From Watersipora subatra (lineage: Eukaryota > Bryozoa > Gymnolaemata > Cheilostomatida > Watersiporidae), in the NCBI RefSeq assembly GCF_963576615.1, contig NC_088717.1, positions 55,011,526-55,075,525 of the forward strand: a stretch of 64,000 nt of DNA, read 5' to 3'. Made by a program: the position numbers and the translations under genes. Numbering within the stretch: position 1 is the first letter of the stretch; each line of letters starts with the position of its first letter. Below the pieces are notes generated by a model, which saw only the letters and a program-made list of their open reading frames with translations, did not search any database and was not told the DNA's origin. Of this stretch, positions 1 to 12,660 are shown in pieces.

Positions 1-132
1 GAACCAGGCTTTACATTCTCTCTATAAGCATGAGTGAAGCACTGTTTGAGAAACACAAAGATTTTCCTCAAAACACAGTCCGAGCATTGTCAGCATGTTG
101 TCCTTAATGTTCACTCTATAAAAAACATGAAT

Positions 133-314
133 GAAGCACTGCGATGCCTCCTCAAGGTGAAGCACTGTGGTGCCTCCTCAAGGTGAAGTACTGCGGTGCC
201 TCCTCAAGGTGAAGCACTGCGGTGCCTCCTCAAGGTGAAGTACTGCAGTGCCTTCTCAAGGTGGAGCACTGACGTGCCTCCTCAAGGTGAAGCACTGCGG
301 TGCCTCCTCAAGGA
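133..314. repeat. 26-bp minisatellite, about 7 copies
   Basis: Seven consecutive units resembling GAAGCACTGCGGTGCCTCCT plus CAAGGT, with a few substitutions per copy. The last unit runs into the 74-bp repeat that follows, so the longer repeat seems to have grown out of a unit of this array. No gene is associated with it. Confidence 0.9.
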
Positions 315-513
315 GAAACATGGGCTTGTGTAGGCACTCCTGAACTAGTAACTTCTAAGATTTCAGCACTGCGGTGCCTCCTCAAGGAGAAACATGGGCT
401 TGTGTAGGCACTCCTGAACTAGTAACTTCTAAGATTTCAGCACTGCGGTGCCTCCTCAAGGAGAAACATGGGCTTGTGTAGGCACTCCTGAACTAGTAAC
501 TTCTAAGATTTCA
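292..513. repeat. 74-bp tandem repeat, 3 copies
   Basis: Three almost identical 74-bp units starting at 292, 366 and 440. Each begins with the core of the upstream 26-bp repeat (GCACTGCGGTGCCTCC) and continues with about 50 bp of new sequence ending in TTCTAAGATTTCA. The near identity of the copies indicates recent amplification. Confidence 0.9.
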
Positions 514-1159
514 ACTACAGTGAGTTAGACCAAAAATTGTGTTAAAATTTTATGCTGTCATTTTTACGGCAACTACATTTGTACTGGCTTGATAACATAA
601 AAAGCTATTTTAGCATTTGATACAAAATTTTAAAAATCTACTAAATTTTTACGAAGAAATAACCTTAAAATATAGTGAGTAAGAGCTCAACCTCTCTTGC
701 TAATTTAGCATACAGCCATAGTGTAGCGACCCCTGGGTGTGCCGGTGCTGAAGCGCTACGCTGGGCTGTCAAGTAGATCATGTTTCCATGGCGTGCTATA
801 GTAGAGTGATGGTTGTGTGTTGCCTTATGTCAAGGCTTACGTCTGCATATGAAGCTACAAGAAAGCATTACCTTTGCCCAAGCACAAGCGCGACATCGTT
901 CGTTGTTAAGGCCATTTTCTTGGCACAAAGATAGCGCATCGCACGGGTGTTTCGTTTCCAAACAGCCACACTGAATCACAACAGAATGAGAGCAACACTG
1001 GCTGTTTCCAATGAAACTTAGTAAAAATTAGTCCGTGAACCTGCATGTACTTTGCTTGTGTTTCGCTAAAATATGTGATATTTGGCTACCAGTGTGATCT
1101 TTTCCAAATGTTTGAAAACAGTCCTGCAACCGTTTCATGAAGTAATGAGTTTTATCTAT

Positions 1160-1310
1160 ATATATATATTTCTTAAAGTATGTCCGTATGTCTGTCTGCA
1201 TTCCCGCTATAGCTATTATTAGAATAGCTGTAGCTGGACAACAATGCTGACGCAAATTCATGGCTTACCGCCATTAGAAGCCTAGCTTATTAAGTAGCTT
1301 ACTGGAATTT
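1160..1310 (-). repeat. Degenerate SINE-like repeat (possible)
   Basis: Contains the body words shared with clearer copies near 31.4 and 33.0 kb: TGTCTGTCTGCATTCC followed by a GCTATAGCTAT run. The tRNA-like head expected further right is badly decayed. Assigned only by resemblance to the other copies. Confidence 0.3.
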
Positions 1311-2149
1311 TCCATTGGCAATGTGCCTGGCTAACAGCTTGAAAGTTACAGTTGTTTGACAAAGTCTTAAAACCTTTACAGTTGTTTTTATTTTTCTTTT
1401 AATTTATTTTGACTACACAAAACACTTATCTCATGACATGTAGTTTGAAAGTTAGAATGGGAAATGTTGTTATATGTTAAATACAAATCAACTTTCTGTC
1501 CAGACATTCCAGGTAGCACAGCTAGTATAATATATTTCTGAAGTCTATAATTATAGTGAGTGATGATCACAATAATATGTAAGAGTCGCGGAAATCTTTT
1601 TTTGTCTAAGAATGCTAAATTTTGTTGAAAGTTTAGTCATATAAGAGAAGCATATGCTGTTTCAAGAAAATAGCTCCGTATAATATTCACCAGGTACTTC
1701 AGATGCGTAGGTTAAGTTTTGCTGCAAGCTTATCCAAAAAGTTTCCCAGAAATCACAGCTGAACCGTGTTACCGCTCTAGTCCAGAGTTTATTCACTGTT
1801 ATGGTCTTTGACTCACTTTCCTAAGTTTTTGTGCTTGTAACAGCTTGTTTCTCTTTGCACATAATTTTGATTTTTTACTTCAGCGCTTGGTCAACCCGAC
1901 AACAATGCGGCCATTTTGCCTTTCCGATTAATTGATGCAAACACTCTTTACAGACATAGCAATCTTTTTGATTGTGACATCTTCCCGATGTGGTTTCCTG
2001 CAACATACTTCTCAGTTTTTGTGTTGAGTAACTTTCGGAGCTCTATAAATTATATAATGGAAACTGCTGACAGCTGACTAAAAAGGTTAGAGAAATGATG
2101 ACTCTCAAGAAAGAGAGGTCATTGCGCCATACTACACTTCTCCCTATGT

Positions 2150-2760
2150 ATTACATCATGAAACTTCTGAGTGCCTAATCCAAAAAGTTCGAAGATAATT
2201 TTAAGACTTGGAAACCTCATCTTGTATATACAAGCTGGTCCTCTGATTTTAGAACATATTAACAACTTTTTATTGACTGTAAAAGCATTTAGAGTAGCAC
2301 AACTCCTATAGAGTAGCACAACTCCTATACTCATTTAGAGTAGCACATATCTTTTTGAGCTGAACAACATAATTGAGCATCAAGCTTGTAGAATTCAAAG
2401 AAAAAAACAAAAATTGAATAGAATTAATTTTTCTCCCATCGCCAAATTTTTTTTCTTGCAGTAAACTTTTTTCTTGATTTGATTTTGATGTTTTATAAAT
2501 AACTGAAGAGACATAATGATTGCAGTAACTGAGCTTGATACAGTCTGTATATTTTTATGAATAGAAAAACAACTAGTTTTTCTGCAAAGCTCTTGTTTCT
2601 AGGGAGAATACATTTCTAGCTCTGGCTGTTTTTAAAACTTCAAAACTCTCAGTCAGTATGCTATTAGAAACTAATGTTTTGTGAGCGGCCATTTTTTATT
2701 TTTGGTTGAAGAATAGGGTCCTCGGTATTCTGTCAATATCTCAAGAACTAATAGTACTTT
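2150..2760. repeat. Old dispersed repeat, copy 1 (partner at 53830-54500)
   Basis: Several blocks recur in the same order and orientation near 53.8-54.5 kb. These are a TGTATATACAAGC / CTGGTCC block, a TGTAAAAGCATTTAG block, a run of AAAACAAAAATTGAAT type, a block around AACTGAAGA, and ATTAGAAACTAAT followed by TATTCTGTCAATAT. Similarity is patchy, so this is an old interspersed repeat of unknown class. Confidence 0.5.
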
Positions 2761-3630
2761 GAAACCTTGTAATTACTCTGACAACGTATTCCGCAAAAAG
2801 CCACTAAAACTTGTAATCTTGCGTAAACCGAGAGAGTAAAAAGAGAAAGCGAAACTAGGCAGATGAGTTCCCCCAGACATAGCATCAGGTGAGAAAATCT
2901 TTTCCTGAATAATCTCGGAGGCCCAGGCTTGAAAGTGTTAAACAAAAAATTCTAGGGAGAACACATCAGCATGCAGAAGCAACTACTAGTATCACTTTGG
3001 CTGCTAAGAGCACTTAACAGGATTACACCTCAGTAGGGAGTACACATTAAAATCTAGATATAGAGAGAATATTAGGTAATTGTAAGTATAACTGCTGTCA
3101 AATACAATCCTTATCTGGTCTTTGTCTATGTTATATTGTGGTTAGTTTCCTTGGATATTTATTTATGCTATATAATAGGATAATCTGCATAAATCATATT
3201 TTTCTAGCTATACTTTTTATTTCCTTACCATTTTATTTGATTTCTCCGCACAGAACTGGCATACACAGAAACGGGCTGCTGTTAGCATTGATATAACTTT
3301 GGCAATGAAAGGCAATATTGAAATATTCCAGAAAACAGAGTCCGTATAACAAAGTGTCATTGCAAGGTCGCTTGTAACAATTCTATGAGGTTACATAATG
3401 GCTTATTTATAGGTTAAAAATCTCGAATTTTCCCCTGCTAACCAACTCCTCACCACCCAGCCTATCATCAGATAGACTTTAATACATTTGGTCCCATAAA
3501 GTTTGGGTTTGCCTGTAAAGCTGCTAGCAAAATTGAAAATAAATATAGAATATACTGCAACATACTGCAATAGAATGCAATATATTATACTAAAAGGCTG
3601 TGCCAAATAATACAATGCTTTTAACCACTA

Positions 3631-3687
3631 CTCTGTGATAGCATGTGCCAAGATAATAAATACATCTCTCCATATGCTATCACAGAG
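3631..3687. repeat. Small inverted repeat, 14-bp perfect arms
   Basis: CTCTGTGATAGCAT at 3631-3644 is matched by its reverse complement at 3674-3687, with weaker pairing outside. A tiny foldback element or chance hairpin; no gene beside it. Confidence 0.7.
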
Positions 3688-6188
3688 CAATAGTTGAAAA
3701 CATTATAATATATTATGATATAGATTCTAATACAGAGCTGCACTGTTTAATGCTATATGCTACATAGGTTTGTACTATGTTGTGTAATGCCATGTAACCA
3801 AGCATCATATTATCTTCTACTATAGTACTCCATGTTATGTTATAATAAAATGTAAGTTAAAATATTGTATTATGTAATTTTATTTTATCATATATTATAT
3901 TAGACCATATGAAAATTTGATAGTACTATAGTATATTCATTTATATGTAGTAGCCATATACTATATTGTATGGTTTTTACTGTAATGCCATTCCATAATA
4001 TAAAATACTACAAATTGCAAATTTTTAGAAAAGGCTTTTATACTGTTTATTAACTAGTTATAGCAACATGTGACAGTCTGCCCTCTCACGGCTACATATG
4101 AACAATAGCTATCTAATAGTCAGCCAGAGCAATAGATCAACACCAGTGTTGGTCTATTGAACTCGTGAGCAAGTCTCTTTATTATTGTCATCCTCGACCT
4201 TTCTGTTCTGCCAACAAGGTCATCTCACCATAGAACCAACACTAAATCGATAAAAGCTTTGGGACAGTTTCCTCTCTTCCATGCATGTGATGCGCATGTA
4301 GATGCTGCCAGGGCTTTAATAAAATTTTTATAGTTTTGTATACAAGCCACAGTTTGTCCTAGCTTGACTTCATAATTGTTTCCAAGTCTTTTCTCACCAT
4401 TTCTAATATGAATATGCAAAAATGGTGGTTGGTCTAAAAGTAAGGTTCAACATGTAGCTTGGTTCTCAGTCCATAAATCATAAAAACGTTGATGAATGCC
4501 AAATCCAGCTAGCCGGATTTTATTGATGGGTAAGTGGCTGAGCTACCCAGGAGATGCTATTGACCTCTTAAAGCATTATAATCATAAGCCGTAAGCTGTC
4601 TGCGTCGCCGTAGCCCAAAGACCAACTAGAAACTGACACCACTCTACAAGAGTCTGACCTGACTTTATTTATTTGAACTAAATGTAAATTATTAACACAA
4701 TATTATTAGCAGTATTTATCAGGAACGGCTAAATAGTATGAAATTGAAAATATAACATTAGGCGTGTTCTAGCATTAATAACAAAGAATGGTTTAGTAAA
4801 CTTTTATCCTTGTCACCTGTTGGTGGAGAAAATATTTCAGATGCATTAGTGAAGTTCAAATCATGTCTACCTGCTTGATAACTGTTGAATTCAGTTGTGC
4901 AACTGCTGGAGGTCAAAATCTATTTTTATGATGAAATGCGCATAAATTTTCACGAGTAAAAGCCAGTGTCAGTCAGGGAGTTTTAGACAGAAATGCTATG
5001 ATGCCTTCATTTCTTTATGAGCCAAATCCATTTAGCAACGATTGTTGTACCGGAGTGATTCCTGAACAACAATCGGTGAGCAAAAGCATGTTGTTCACCA
5101 CAACAATTTTCTTTATTTTCTGTCAACAAATTTGTATATTGTTCATCGCTCAAAAATGGCATTTATAAATATAACACCTGTGCATTATCATGTAAATATA
5201 CTAAAAGCAATAATATTTTGTTAATTGATATATTTTTTGTAAAAGGTAATAGTTTTGTGAAATCACCCTTGGCAAAATTTAAAACCTTCAGCTGAACTCT
5301 GGAAGTAAAAACAGAAGTTTTAAAGCTCTCAGGTACACTAACATCAGTTTGACTGTTGGTGAATGCAATTTTAATCAATACTATAAATTTTTAAACTTCA
5401 AACTGTTATTTAAATTTATTTAGATTTGAAAATATAATAAAAACTTATAGTTACCTTCAATCAAAATAACCCCCAAATCGCAAAAAAATTAATATTTCTC
5501 TTTTCAAACTTTTGGAGTACTTGCATTACCATATTTGGCGTATCCATGAGTTTACTGGTGGTTGAACAAAACAACACAATGAATGTATTTATATTTTCAC
5601 GATGACGCAAACCAGTCAGCCTTCGTACACCTGGCTAGACTGCCATAATGTCAAAATATGGCTAGAGTAGAATTCTATTTAGAGTCTAAACATAGTTTGT
5701 GCCAAAGACATTCAAAATGTTATTTGATGACAAACTTTCAACAACGCAAAGAAAATTTTCCACGTTTAACTCCAAAATACCATGTGAAACCTTTTTACGC
5801 AAAACACATTGTCAATCTGTTGGGCCTCAGTGTCATGAACTTTCCATGGCTCAGCCAAACAACGTAGTTCCGTTTGCTGTTCTAGCAACCCTTGTCGGTG
5901 GGATTTAAACTTTTAGTTTTGTTTGTTTAGTTTGAAACAGTCTGCCAGCCGTCAGCTTCAACTCACATCTGCTGCAGACTGATACGTGTCGTTCATAGTG
6001 TATATATCATGCATGTAACTGATTTTAATTGCTGATTGGCATGTCCGCTAAATAAGTTCAAATTTAAAAGTTCAAAAGTTTATAATTTTGGAAACTCTAA
6101 AAGAAGAAAATTTATGTAAAAATTTAACAATTTTGCTAAAAGTGAGAGATTTTTCTTGACAGTAGTGAAACGCATTCTCTGGTCATTT

Positions 6189-7057
6189 CCAGTTCACTCG
6201 GCCAGTTCACTCGGCCAGTTCACTCGGCCAGTTCACTCGGCCAGTTCACTCGGCCAGTTCACTCGGCCAGTTCACTAGGCCAGTTCACTCGGCCAGTTCA
6301 CTCGGCCAGTTCACTCGGCCAGTTCACTCGGCCAGTTCACTCGGCCAGTTCACTCGGCCAGTTCACTCGGCCAGTTCACTCGGCCAGTTCACTCGGCCAG
6401 TTCACTCGGCCAGTTCACTCGGCCAGTTCACTCGGCCAGTTCACTCGGCCAGTTCACTCGGCCAGTTCACTCGGCCAGTTCACTCGGCCAGTTCACTCGG
6501 CCAGTTCACTCGGCCAGTTCACTCGGCCAGTTCACTCGGCCAGTTCACTCGGCCAGTTCACTCGGCCAGTTCACTCGGCCAGTTCACTCGGCCAGTTCAC
6601 TCGGCCAGTTCACTCGGCCAGTTCACTCGGCCAGTTCACTCGGCCAGTTCACTCGGCCAGTTCACTCGGCCAGTTCACTCGGCCAGTTCACTCGGCCAGT
6701 TCACTCGGCCAGTTCACTCGGCCAGTTCACTCGGCCAGTTCACTCGGCCAGTTCACTCGGCCAGTTCACTCGGCCAGTTCACTCGGCCAGTTCACTCGGC
6801 CAGTTCACTCGGCCAGTTCACTCGGCCAGTTCACTCGGCCAGTTCACTCGGCCAGTTCACTCGGCCAGTTCACTCGGCCAGTTCACTCGGCCAGTTCACT
6901 CGGCCAGTTCACTCGGCCAGTTCACTCGGCCAGTTCACTCGGCCAGTTCACTCGGCCAGTTCACTCGGCCAGTTCACTCGGCCAGTTCACTCGGCCAGTT
7001 CACTCGGCCAGTTCACTCGGCCAGTTCACTCGGCCAGTTCACTCGGCCAGTTCACTC
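6189..7057. repeat. 13-bp satellite, about 66 nearly identical copies
   Basis: The unit AGTTCACTCGGCC repeats head to tail for about 870 bp. The only variant I see is a C-to-A change near 6277. The unit is far more GC-rich than its surroundings. Since 13 is not a multiple of 3, each frame cycles through the same 39-nt word; one + strand reading is free of stops but there is no ATG or gene context. The homogeneity implies very recent expansion or active homogenisation. It is not a CRISPR: there are no spacers. Confidence 0.97.
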
Positions 7058-8280
7058 CCATCACCATCTCATCGGGTTACAACTTATCAAATAAGCGAAA
7101 GAAGTACTCTTTGCTTCACACTAACCCAGGAGGTGGCTTTATAAAAATGCCTTTTTACATAAAAAGCATCATTCTATTGTCAGCAGTTCAAGTTTAAAAA
7201 AAAATTTTTTTGTTCTCTTCAGCACAGCACCTTTTCTTGCTCATGATGTTCATGCGTATGATAGTTCAATCGTGGTGTAACGCGTAACAACGTAACGCGT
7301 AACAACGTAACAACTTTTAGCTGATAATTATAACTTTTAATATGTATAATAATGTTTCTAAATGGGCATTGCTAATGCTATAGGCTTGTAGCGTGAGTCA
7401 CAGCAACGAGCACACAATTCTCAAAAAAAGATTTCAAATGTGTAGCTTGATTTGAATTCACGGCAACATACTTTCTAGAAATAATTATTTTAAACTTAGC
7501 TTACGCATGCACTATCAATTACATCGCTTGCTCATATGAGATGTTAAGTTTTTGACGGTACTTGTATCGTTATGGCTAGATACCTAGAAACCTATTACAA
7601 GGCAGAAAGTTGTTAGCTGCGTTTCACACCTCGGATGCTGTCACTGCAGCTATTTTAAATCTTGTATATATCATCAAAGCTTACAACTAAAGAATTCATA
7701 GATATTTTTCAGCTAAATCAGTATCAACGCAATGCAAGCAGTTAGACTAGAACTTGATTTTGCTGAAATATTTCTGAAGTAGTTGGGACACCATGTTTAG
7801 TCAGATAACTCTACTAACCTACAAGTTGCCCTGCATCTTCACTCAATTAGCTTTCAATTACATCTCAGACCGCTCTGGTCTTGCTCTAGGCTATTAGTAA
7901 CGAGTATAATTCCTTTACTAAACTTCTAGAGGGACTAGTTACAACTTGACACATGACAACAGGTTAAATGGCAGCTGTCTATTTTTCTTGCACTAGCCTG
8001 ATCAGCTTTATTAGTGGAGATACGGCTAATGGCTCTTACTTGTTACAGTTCATTTTGAAATTCTCAGGTTATACTTGTTGATCTAGATTGTTTCTCTTTT
8101 TTAGTTCGTTCAATTATGCTATGTCATTTTCCTGTCCTTTACACACTAGTAATAATAGCTGCAAGCCATTTTTTAAAACAATCTGATATCTTTAGCTACT
8201 CCGATTTTACTGCTTGTTTGCAACAAGATTTGCAGACTAATAAATAATTTTTAGCAAGGTGCAAAAGTAACCACCTATTT
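7058..8280. other. Gene-free stretch
   Basis: AT-rich unique-looking sequence. A short direct duplication (GTAACGCGTAACAAC) lies near 7280. No recognisable gene. Confidence 0.6.
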
Positions 8281-8440
8281 TTACTATAATAAGAACCATA
8301 TATGTCTGTCTGTTAGTCCGAGCGCACGGCTAGCAGTTTAGGAAAAAAGAATGCACTGCACAGGAATCAAACCCACATCTTTGCATTTTTGGCCAAGCAC
8401 ACTGCCGTCTGCAATACTTGATCATGCTGCCACTGCTAAA
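8281..8440 (-). repeat. tRNA-derived SINE, minus strand
   Basis: Read on the minus strand, the right part has a tRNA-like head: an A-box-like stretch (CGGCAGTGTGCTTGG) and a clear B box (GGGTTTGATTCC) at about 8365-8430. The body ends in the shared word CTATAATAAGAACC, read here on the plus strand at 8284. The same tail word plus TCTGTCTG recurs at 26.73 kb and, inverted, at 61.35 kb, so this is an interspersed family. Confidence 0.65.
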
Positions 8441-8806
8441 AATGATTGTGCACATATTTATTACTAGTAACGGCCTCTCACAGAGCACGGGACTGACAGT
8501 ATACTAATGTTAGTAACTCTTGGATGATTTACAGATATTTAGTAAAAAAAGCGTTTTTCACATCAGCTACTTTAAGATTTTTAGGGGTAAGATGGCAGCA
8601 TTTAGCAACTTTTATGCCTTGTATATTCTTCAGTGATGAAAATGTGAAATACACTATTAAATAACTCTCGCAATCAATTGAGTGCATACAGAATGTGACC
8701 TGATTTTATAACCTAGGTTTATAGACACTTTTATGGGTGGTTTTTGTCTCTATGATATGCATATTGATATTTGATATTTAGACAGCTACTTGCATGTTCT
8801 ATACAT

Positions 8807-8910
8807 CAGCAAAGCTTTAGGAAAACATTGATATAGCAGCAAAGCTTTAGGAGAACATTGATATAGCAACAAAGCTTTAGGAGAACATTGATATAGCAAC
8901 AAAATTGTAA
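8807..8910. repeat. 30-bp minisatellite, 3.5 copies
   Basis: Units start at 8807, 8837 and 8867, each CAGCAAAGCTTTAGGA plus GAACATTGATATAG with one or two changes. The leucine/serine-rich reading on the minus strand is a by-product of the 30-bp period. Confidence 0.9.
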
Positions 8911-10212
8911 AAACAGCCAAAAGAGTTGAACAAAATAACCTCCAGCCAGAGAACACAAAAAGTTTAGGCAAGTGATGTAGGAGTTGTCCTCTCATCTGTA
9001 GCTGTAATAATACTGCATGCTACACAACTCTATAATGACTTGAGCAGATGTACTTAGGCTTTAATTGCGAGAAACCATAACTAGTTGGTCAGCTCCATGA
9101 AATGTAATAAGCTGACCTTTATTTGACCGGCATAATTTTGCGGTTTATGATCAATGCCTTCAGCCAATAGGCTGTGTTTATTTTAACCCGGTTATGCTAT
9201 AGAAGTACAGTCAATAAGGGGAGTGGCAAAATTTTTACATATCTGCAAAAATTCAAATTTAAGATAAATTTAACATTTTTGTATAGATTCAACTTCAATA
9301 ATTTTCAAATTTAAATCTTTGGCATGGTTTATTATTTTACCCAAATGAGTCTATATTAATATGATGTTAATTGAATATATGTGAAACTTGAAAATTGAAT
9401 TAAGAATTTAAGAGACTTGTTTCCTCAGATATGACACCACGGTGGGACGCCTGTGGTTGTTCGTTACAAGACGTGACTCGGATAAAGGAACTATGAGTTT
9501 AGTAAGCAGTGTGCAAGTTCTTGCCCTATCAGAAGTCTCGTTGTCACTCCAGACAAACTGTAGCGTAAACAGATATTATATAATATGGCTGGCTATTTAC
9601 TCAAACTTTATTTTGGCAATGACCTTGTAGTCAGTTAACCGAGGAGCGTTAGCTAGACGTTTTGCCCGGATTAATGGGTGTGTCAAATAAGCGAAGAAAC
9701 TGCATAAATTGTGTGGGATACTTGGACCGCTATTATTCATAGACTTGTCAGGGAGAGAGTCAACACTAACTAGAGCATAAAGGTATCTTCAAACGTACTA
9801 CGCTCAGACGTTCAGGTGGAGGCTAGGAGTCCGCTTAATTGCTAACAGTCTACGCTGTAGAACTGCTTGTAAGTTACATCATAGCTGTCAATCGTTTTGA
9901 CTATTGACCTCTGGTTAAGTCTTCTCTCTTCTTTTCCGCAGTAATATCATCATAAAATATTAAATATTCTACAGCAAATGTAGACTATATACACAAGTAT
10001 TTTGATAGCAGTTTCATACAAAGTTGATCTGTTGCAAGATAAAGGTTTTTATTTTCACAGCTTGGAGCTGTACTTAGCCTCTTAGCCTTAGTACTTAGCC
10101 TCGAGGCATTCGTAAAAATTTGGCACCAAAGAATATTTTCTCACAAATGAGATGAAGAAAAGTTTCATAAAAAATAGTCTTCACTTTATTAGATATGCTA
10201 AATTGATGAGAC
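8911..10212. other. Gene-free stretch
   Basis: AT-rich sequence; no recognisable protein, RNA or mobile element. Confidence 0.6.
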
Positions 10213-10640
10213 CATTTCACATTATATGGATAACAAAGAGTTAACACGTTATGTTATACGGTATATGGATAACAAAGAGTTAACATGTTATACTGTATAG
10301 GGATAACAAAGAGTTAACATGTAATGTTATACTATATATGGATAAGAAAGAGTTAACATGTTATGTTACACTATATAGAGATAACGAAGAGTTAACATGT
10401 TATGTTATACTGCCTATGGATAACTATGAGTTAACATATTATGTTATACTGTATAAGGAAAACAAAGAGTTAACATGTTATGCTACACTGTGAATGGATA
10501 ACAAGGAGTTAACATGTAATATTATACTACATATAGATAACAAAGAGTTAACATGTTATGTTATACTGTATATGGAAAACAAGGAGTTAACATATTATAC
10601 TATACTGTGAATGGATAACAAGGAGTTAACATGTTATGTT
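10213..10640. repeat. About 40-bp minisatellite, 10-11 diverged copies
   Basis: The core TGGATAACAAAGAGTTAACA followed by TGTTATGTTATACTGTATA repeats roughly every 40 bp with substitutions and small indels. Each unit carries the palindrome GTTAAC. Confidence 0.85.
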
Positions 10641-10819
10641 ATTCCCTTCTTCAAAGAGAATATTCCTATGGCCAAGGAGAAACGGTCTGTGAAATTGTTG
10701 GTCAGACATGAAATCTTTACCTTATACTTATGAGAATGATGGTAGTTTGAATATTGTGAGAGTTTATTGTGACATGACGGTTGTTTTATAAAACATGATT
10801 TTTTGTGTGAGTTTTTAGA

Positions 10820-10971
10820 TTTTACTTATCTACAAGAAAGGAAAAGTAGATTCGAATTTGCATTTATACTGCATTACTCACAAAACCTACTGTTTGAACA
10901 GTAGGTTTTGTGAGCAATGCAGTATAGATGCAAATTCGAATCTACTTTTCCTTTCCTGTAGATAAGTAAAA
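10820..10971. repeat. Near-perfect hairpin, 75-bp arms, 2-nt loop
   Basis: The left arm (10820-10894) and right arm (10897-10971) are reverse complements with only a few mismatches; the axis is CTGTT-TG-AACAG at 10890-10901. The arms run out to TTTTACTTATCTAC / GTAGATAAGTAAAA. There is no internal sequence between the arms, as in a minimal foldback MITE. I see no clear flanking duplication. Confidence 0.95.
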
Positions 10972-11535
10972 TTCCAGTCATATCCTTGTTGATTTACGCT
11001 ATGTTATAAAGTTTAAAGTTTACATATAATAATATCATATATAATTTATACATCTACATCATTTTCATGTATGTCTACAAAATATATAATAGTAGATTTA
11101 ACAAGAGGATATACTCCTACAACAGCCCCATTTGAACTATTGGACTCTGAATAGCTCTCTTTAAAAGAAGTGCATTTTAGGGCATCTCTCTGCCATGTCT
11201 GTTTAATGCTATCAATATGTACTACGGTAATCAAGTTGCTGGGTTCGGATATATGCCATACGTAATCCAGAACCTCCGTTCTAATTACTTAGCAGCCTCT
11301 GAAATATTTCTGACAACAACGACTAAGTGATTTTGAGTCCTTCAAAATTTTTTCAAAGATTGACAAAAAACCCGTTTTGCTAAGCTGATTGGAATGTAAT
11401 ACTAGTAATTTTACTATGGCACATTAGATATAAGGTATGCCACTCCACTGCTACTCCTGAGACAAGCTGCACTACTAAAAATATTAATATTACTTCTGAA
11501 AGCTTCAACATTCTACCAAACACTAATTCAGTTAT
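10972..11535. other. Gene-free stretch
   Basis: AT-rich sequence leading into the trinucleotide array; no recognisable gene. Confidence 0.55.
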
Positions 11536-11658
11536 TACTACTACTGCTTCCACTACTAGTACTACTACTACTGCTACTATTACTACTACTATGACTACTA
11601 CTACTGCTACTCTTACTTCTACTGCTACTACTACTATGACTACTACTACTACTACTTT

Positions 11659-11717
<59 letters not shown>

Positions 11718-11729
11718 TTACTACTGCTG

Positions 11730-11774
<45 letters not shown>

Positions 11775-11930
11775 TTACTACTGCTGCTACTACTACTACT
11801 ACGGCTACTGCTACTACTACAATACTAATAATGTTACTACTACTATCACTACTTCTACTATTACTACTAATACTGTTACTATCTCTTATACTACTACTAC
11901 TACTACTACTACTGCCGCTACTACTTTTAT
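11536..11930. repeat. (ACT)n trinucleotide microsatellite
   Basis: About 395 bp of ACT/TAC repeats with scattered GCT, ATT and TTT variants. The threonine- or leucine-rich readings through it are artefacts of the triplet period; nothing flanking suggests an exon. Confidence 0.95.
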
Positions 11931-12522
11931 TAAACTGTGAGGTTTTTGCTAACAGCTTTCAGCTACGCAGTAAATCATCACTTGAAAATTTAATTAGCAT
12001 CTTAAAAATAACATGATATCTGTGTCCGCCTTTTGAGCTAATTTTTAAATAAATCACAAATCACGAGTGGACATGAACTGAAGTTCTATTGCTTTGCATG
12101 CTTTTGATATATAAACTGAAGGCCCAAATATGCTGTCATGCAGATGCAACAGAATGGAAAAGTGGACAAAAGACCACCTTCCGAAAAGGCCTTAGTTTTT
12201 GACCTTTTTGCATGTTTGGATATGAGGCTCAGTAAATAAACATAATTCAATGCTTTCCAACTAAGTGGTTGCGTTGCTCATTTTCAATTAGCAGTAGACG
12301 ACCTTTCGTAAAGTCACCTCTTCCAAGAATTATGTGCATGAGTTATCACATGCCTACTAGAGAAGTTACTAAAATAAGCCTAAAATGTTAGAGAATTTCT
12401 ACAAATATTTCAAAGAGTGCAGCAACTTTTATGAAGTAGACTTATGCTTTAGTTTCAAAACATACCTTTGTATAAATTGTAAATATTGTTGTCACATACA
12501 GTGCGACTGAACCTTGGCACTC

Positions 12523-12660
12523 AATTTTAGTAGATTTTATCAGAAAATATCGGTATTTTTCCATCATTTGCGATTGTTTTTCATGTTTGAGGCGATCTGA
12601 CTTTCATGATATTCAAGTCGACCAAACTTGATCGAGTTTAAAACGCTCAAGCAACTCTTT
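12523..12660. repeat. Half copy of palindromic MITE (family of 14.3 and 46.6 kb)
   Basis: Carries the left-arm module of the MITE at 46609-46994: TTTTAGTAGATTTTATCAGA, then ATCGGTATTTTTCCATCATT, a GTTTGAGGCGATCTGACT block and AAACTTGATCGAGTTTAAAA. The matching right arm is missing, so this copy is truncated. Confidence 0.75.

Larger units (their letters stand above)
514..6188. other. Gene-free AT-rich stretch with old repeats
   Basis: No open frame here resembles a known protein and the frames are short. It contains a possible decayed SINE near 1.2 kb, an old dispersed repeat (2150-2760), a small hairpin (3631-3687) and very AT-rich DNA at 3.5-4.0 kb. A weak tRNA-like trace at 4490-4590 is too decayed to call. 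Confidence 0.6.

Noticed and set aside
6189-7057. CRISPR-like regular array
   Set aside because: The 13-bp units are contiguous with no spacers, and the DNA is eukaryotic. It is a satellite.
11591-12016. Threonine-rich 141-codon frame
   Set aside because: Produced by the ACT triplet array; no splice sites or homology.
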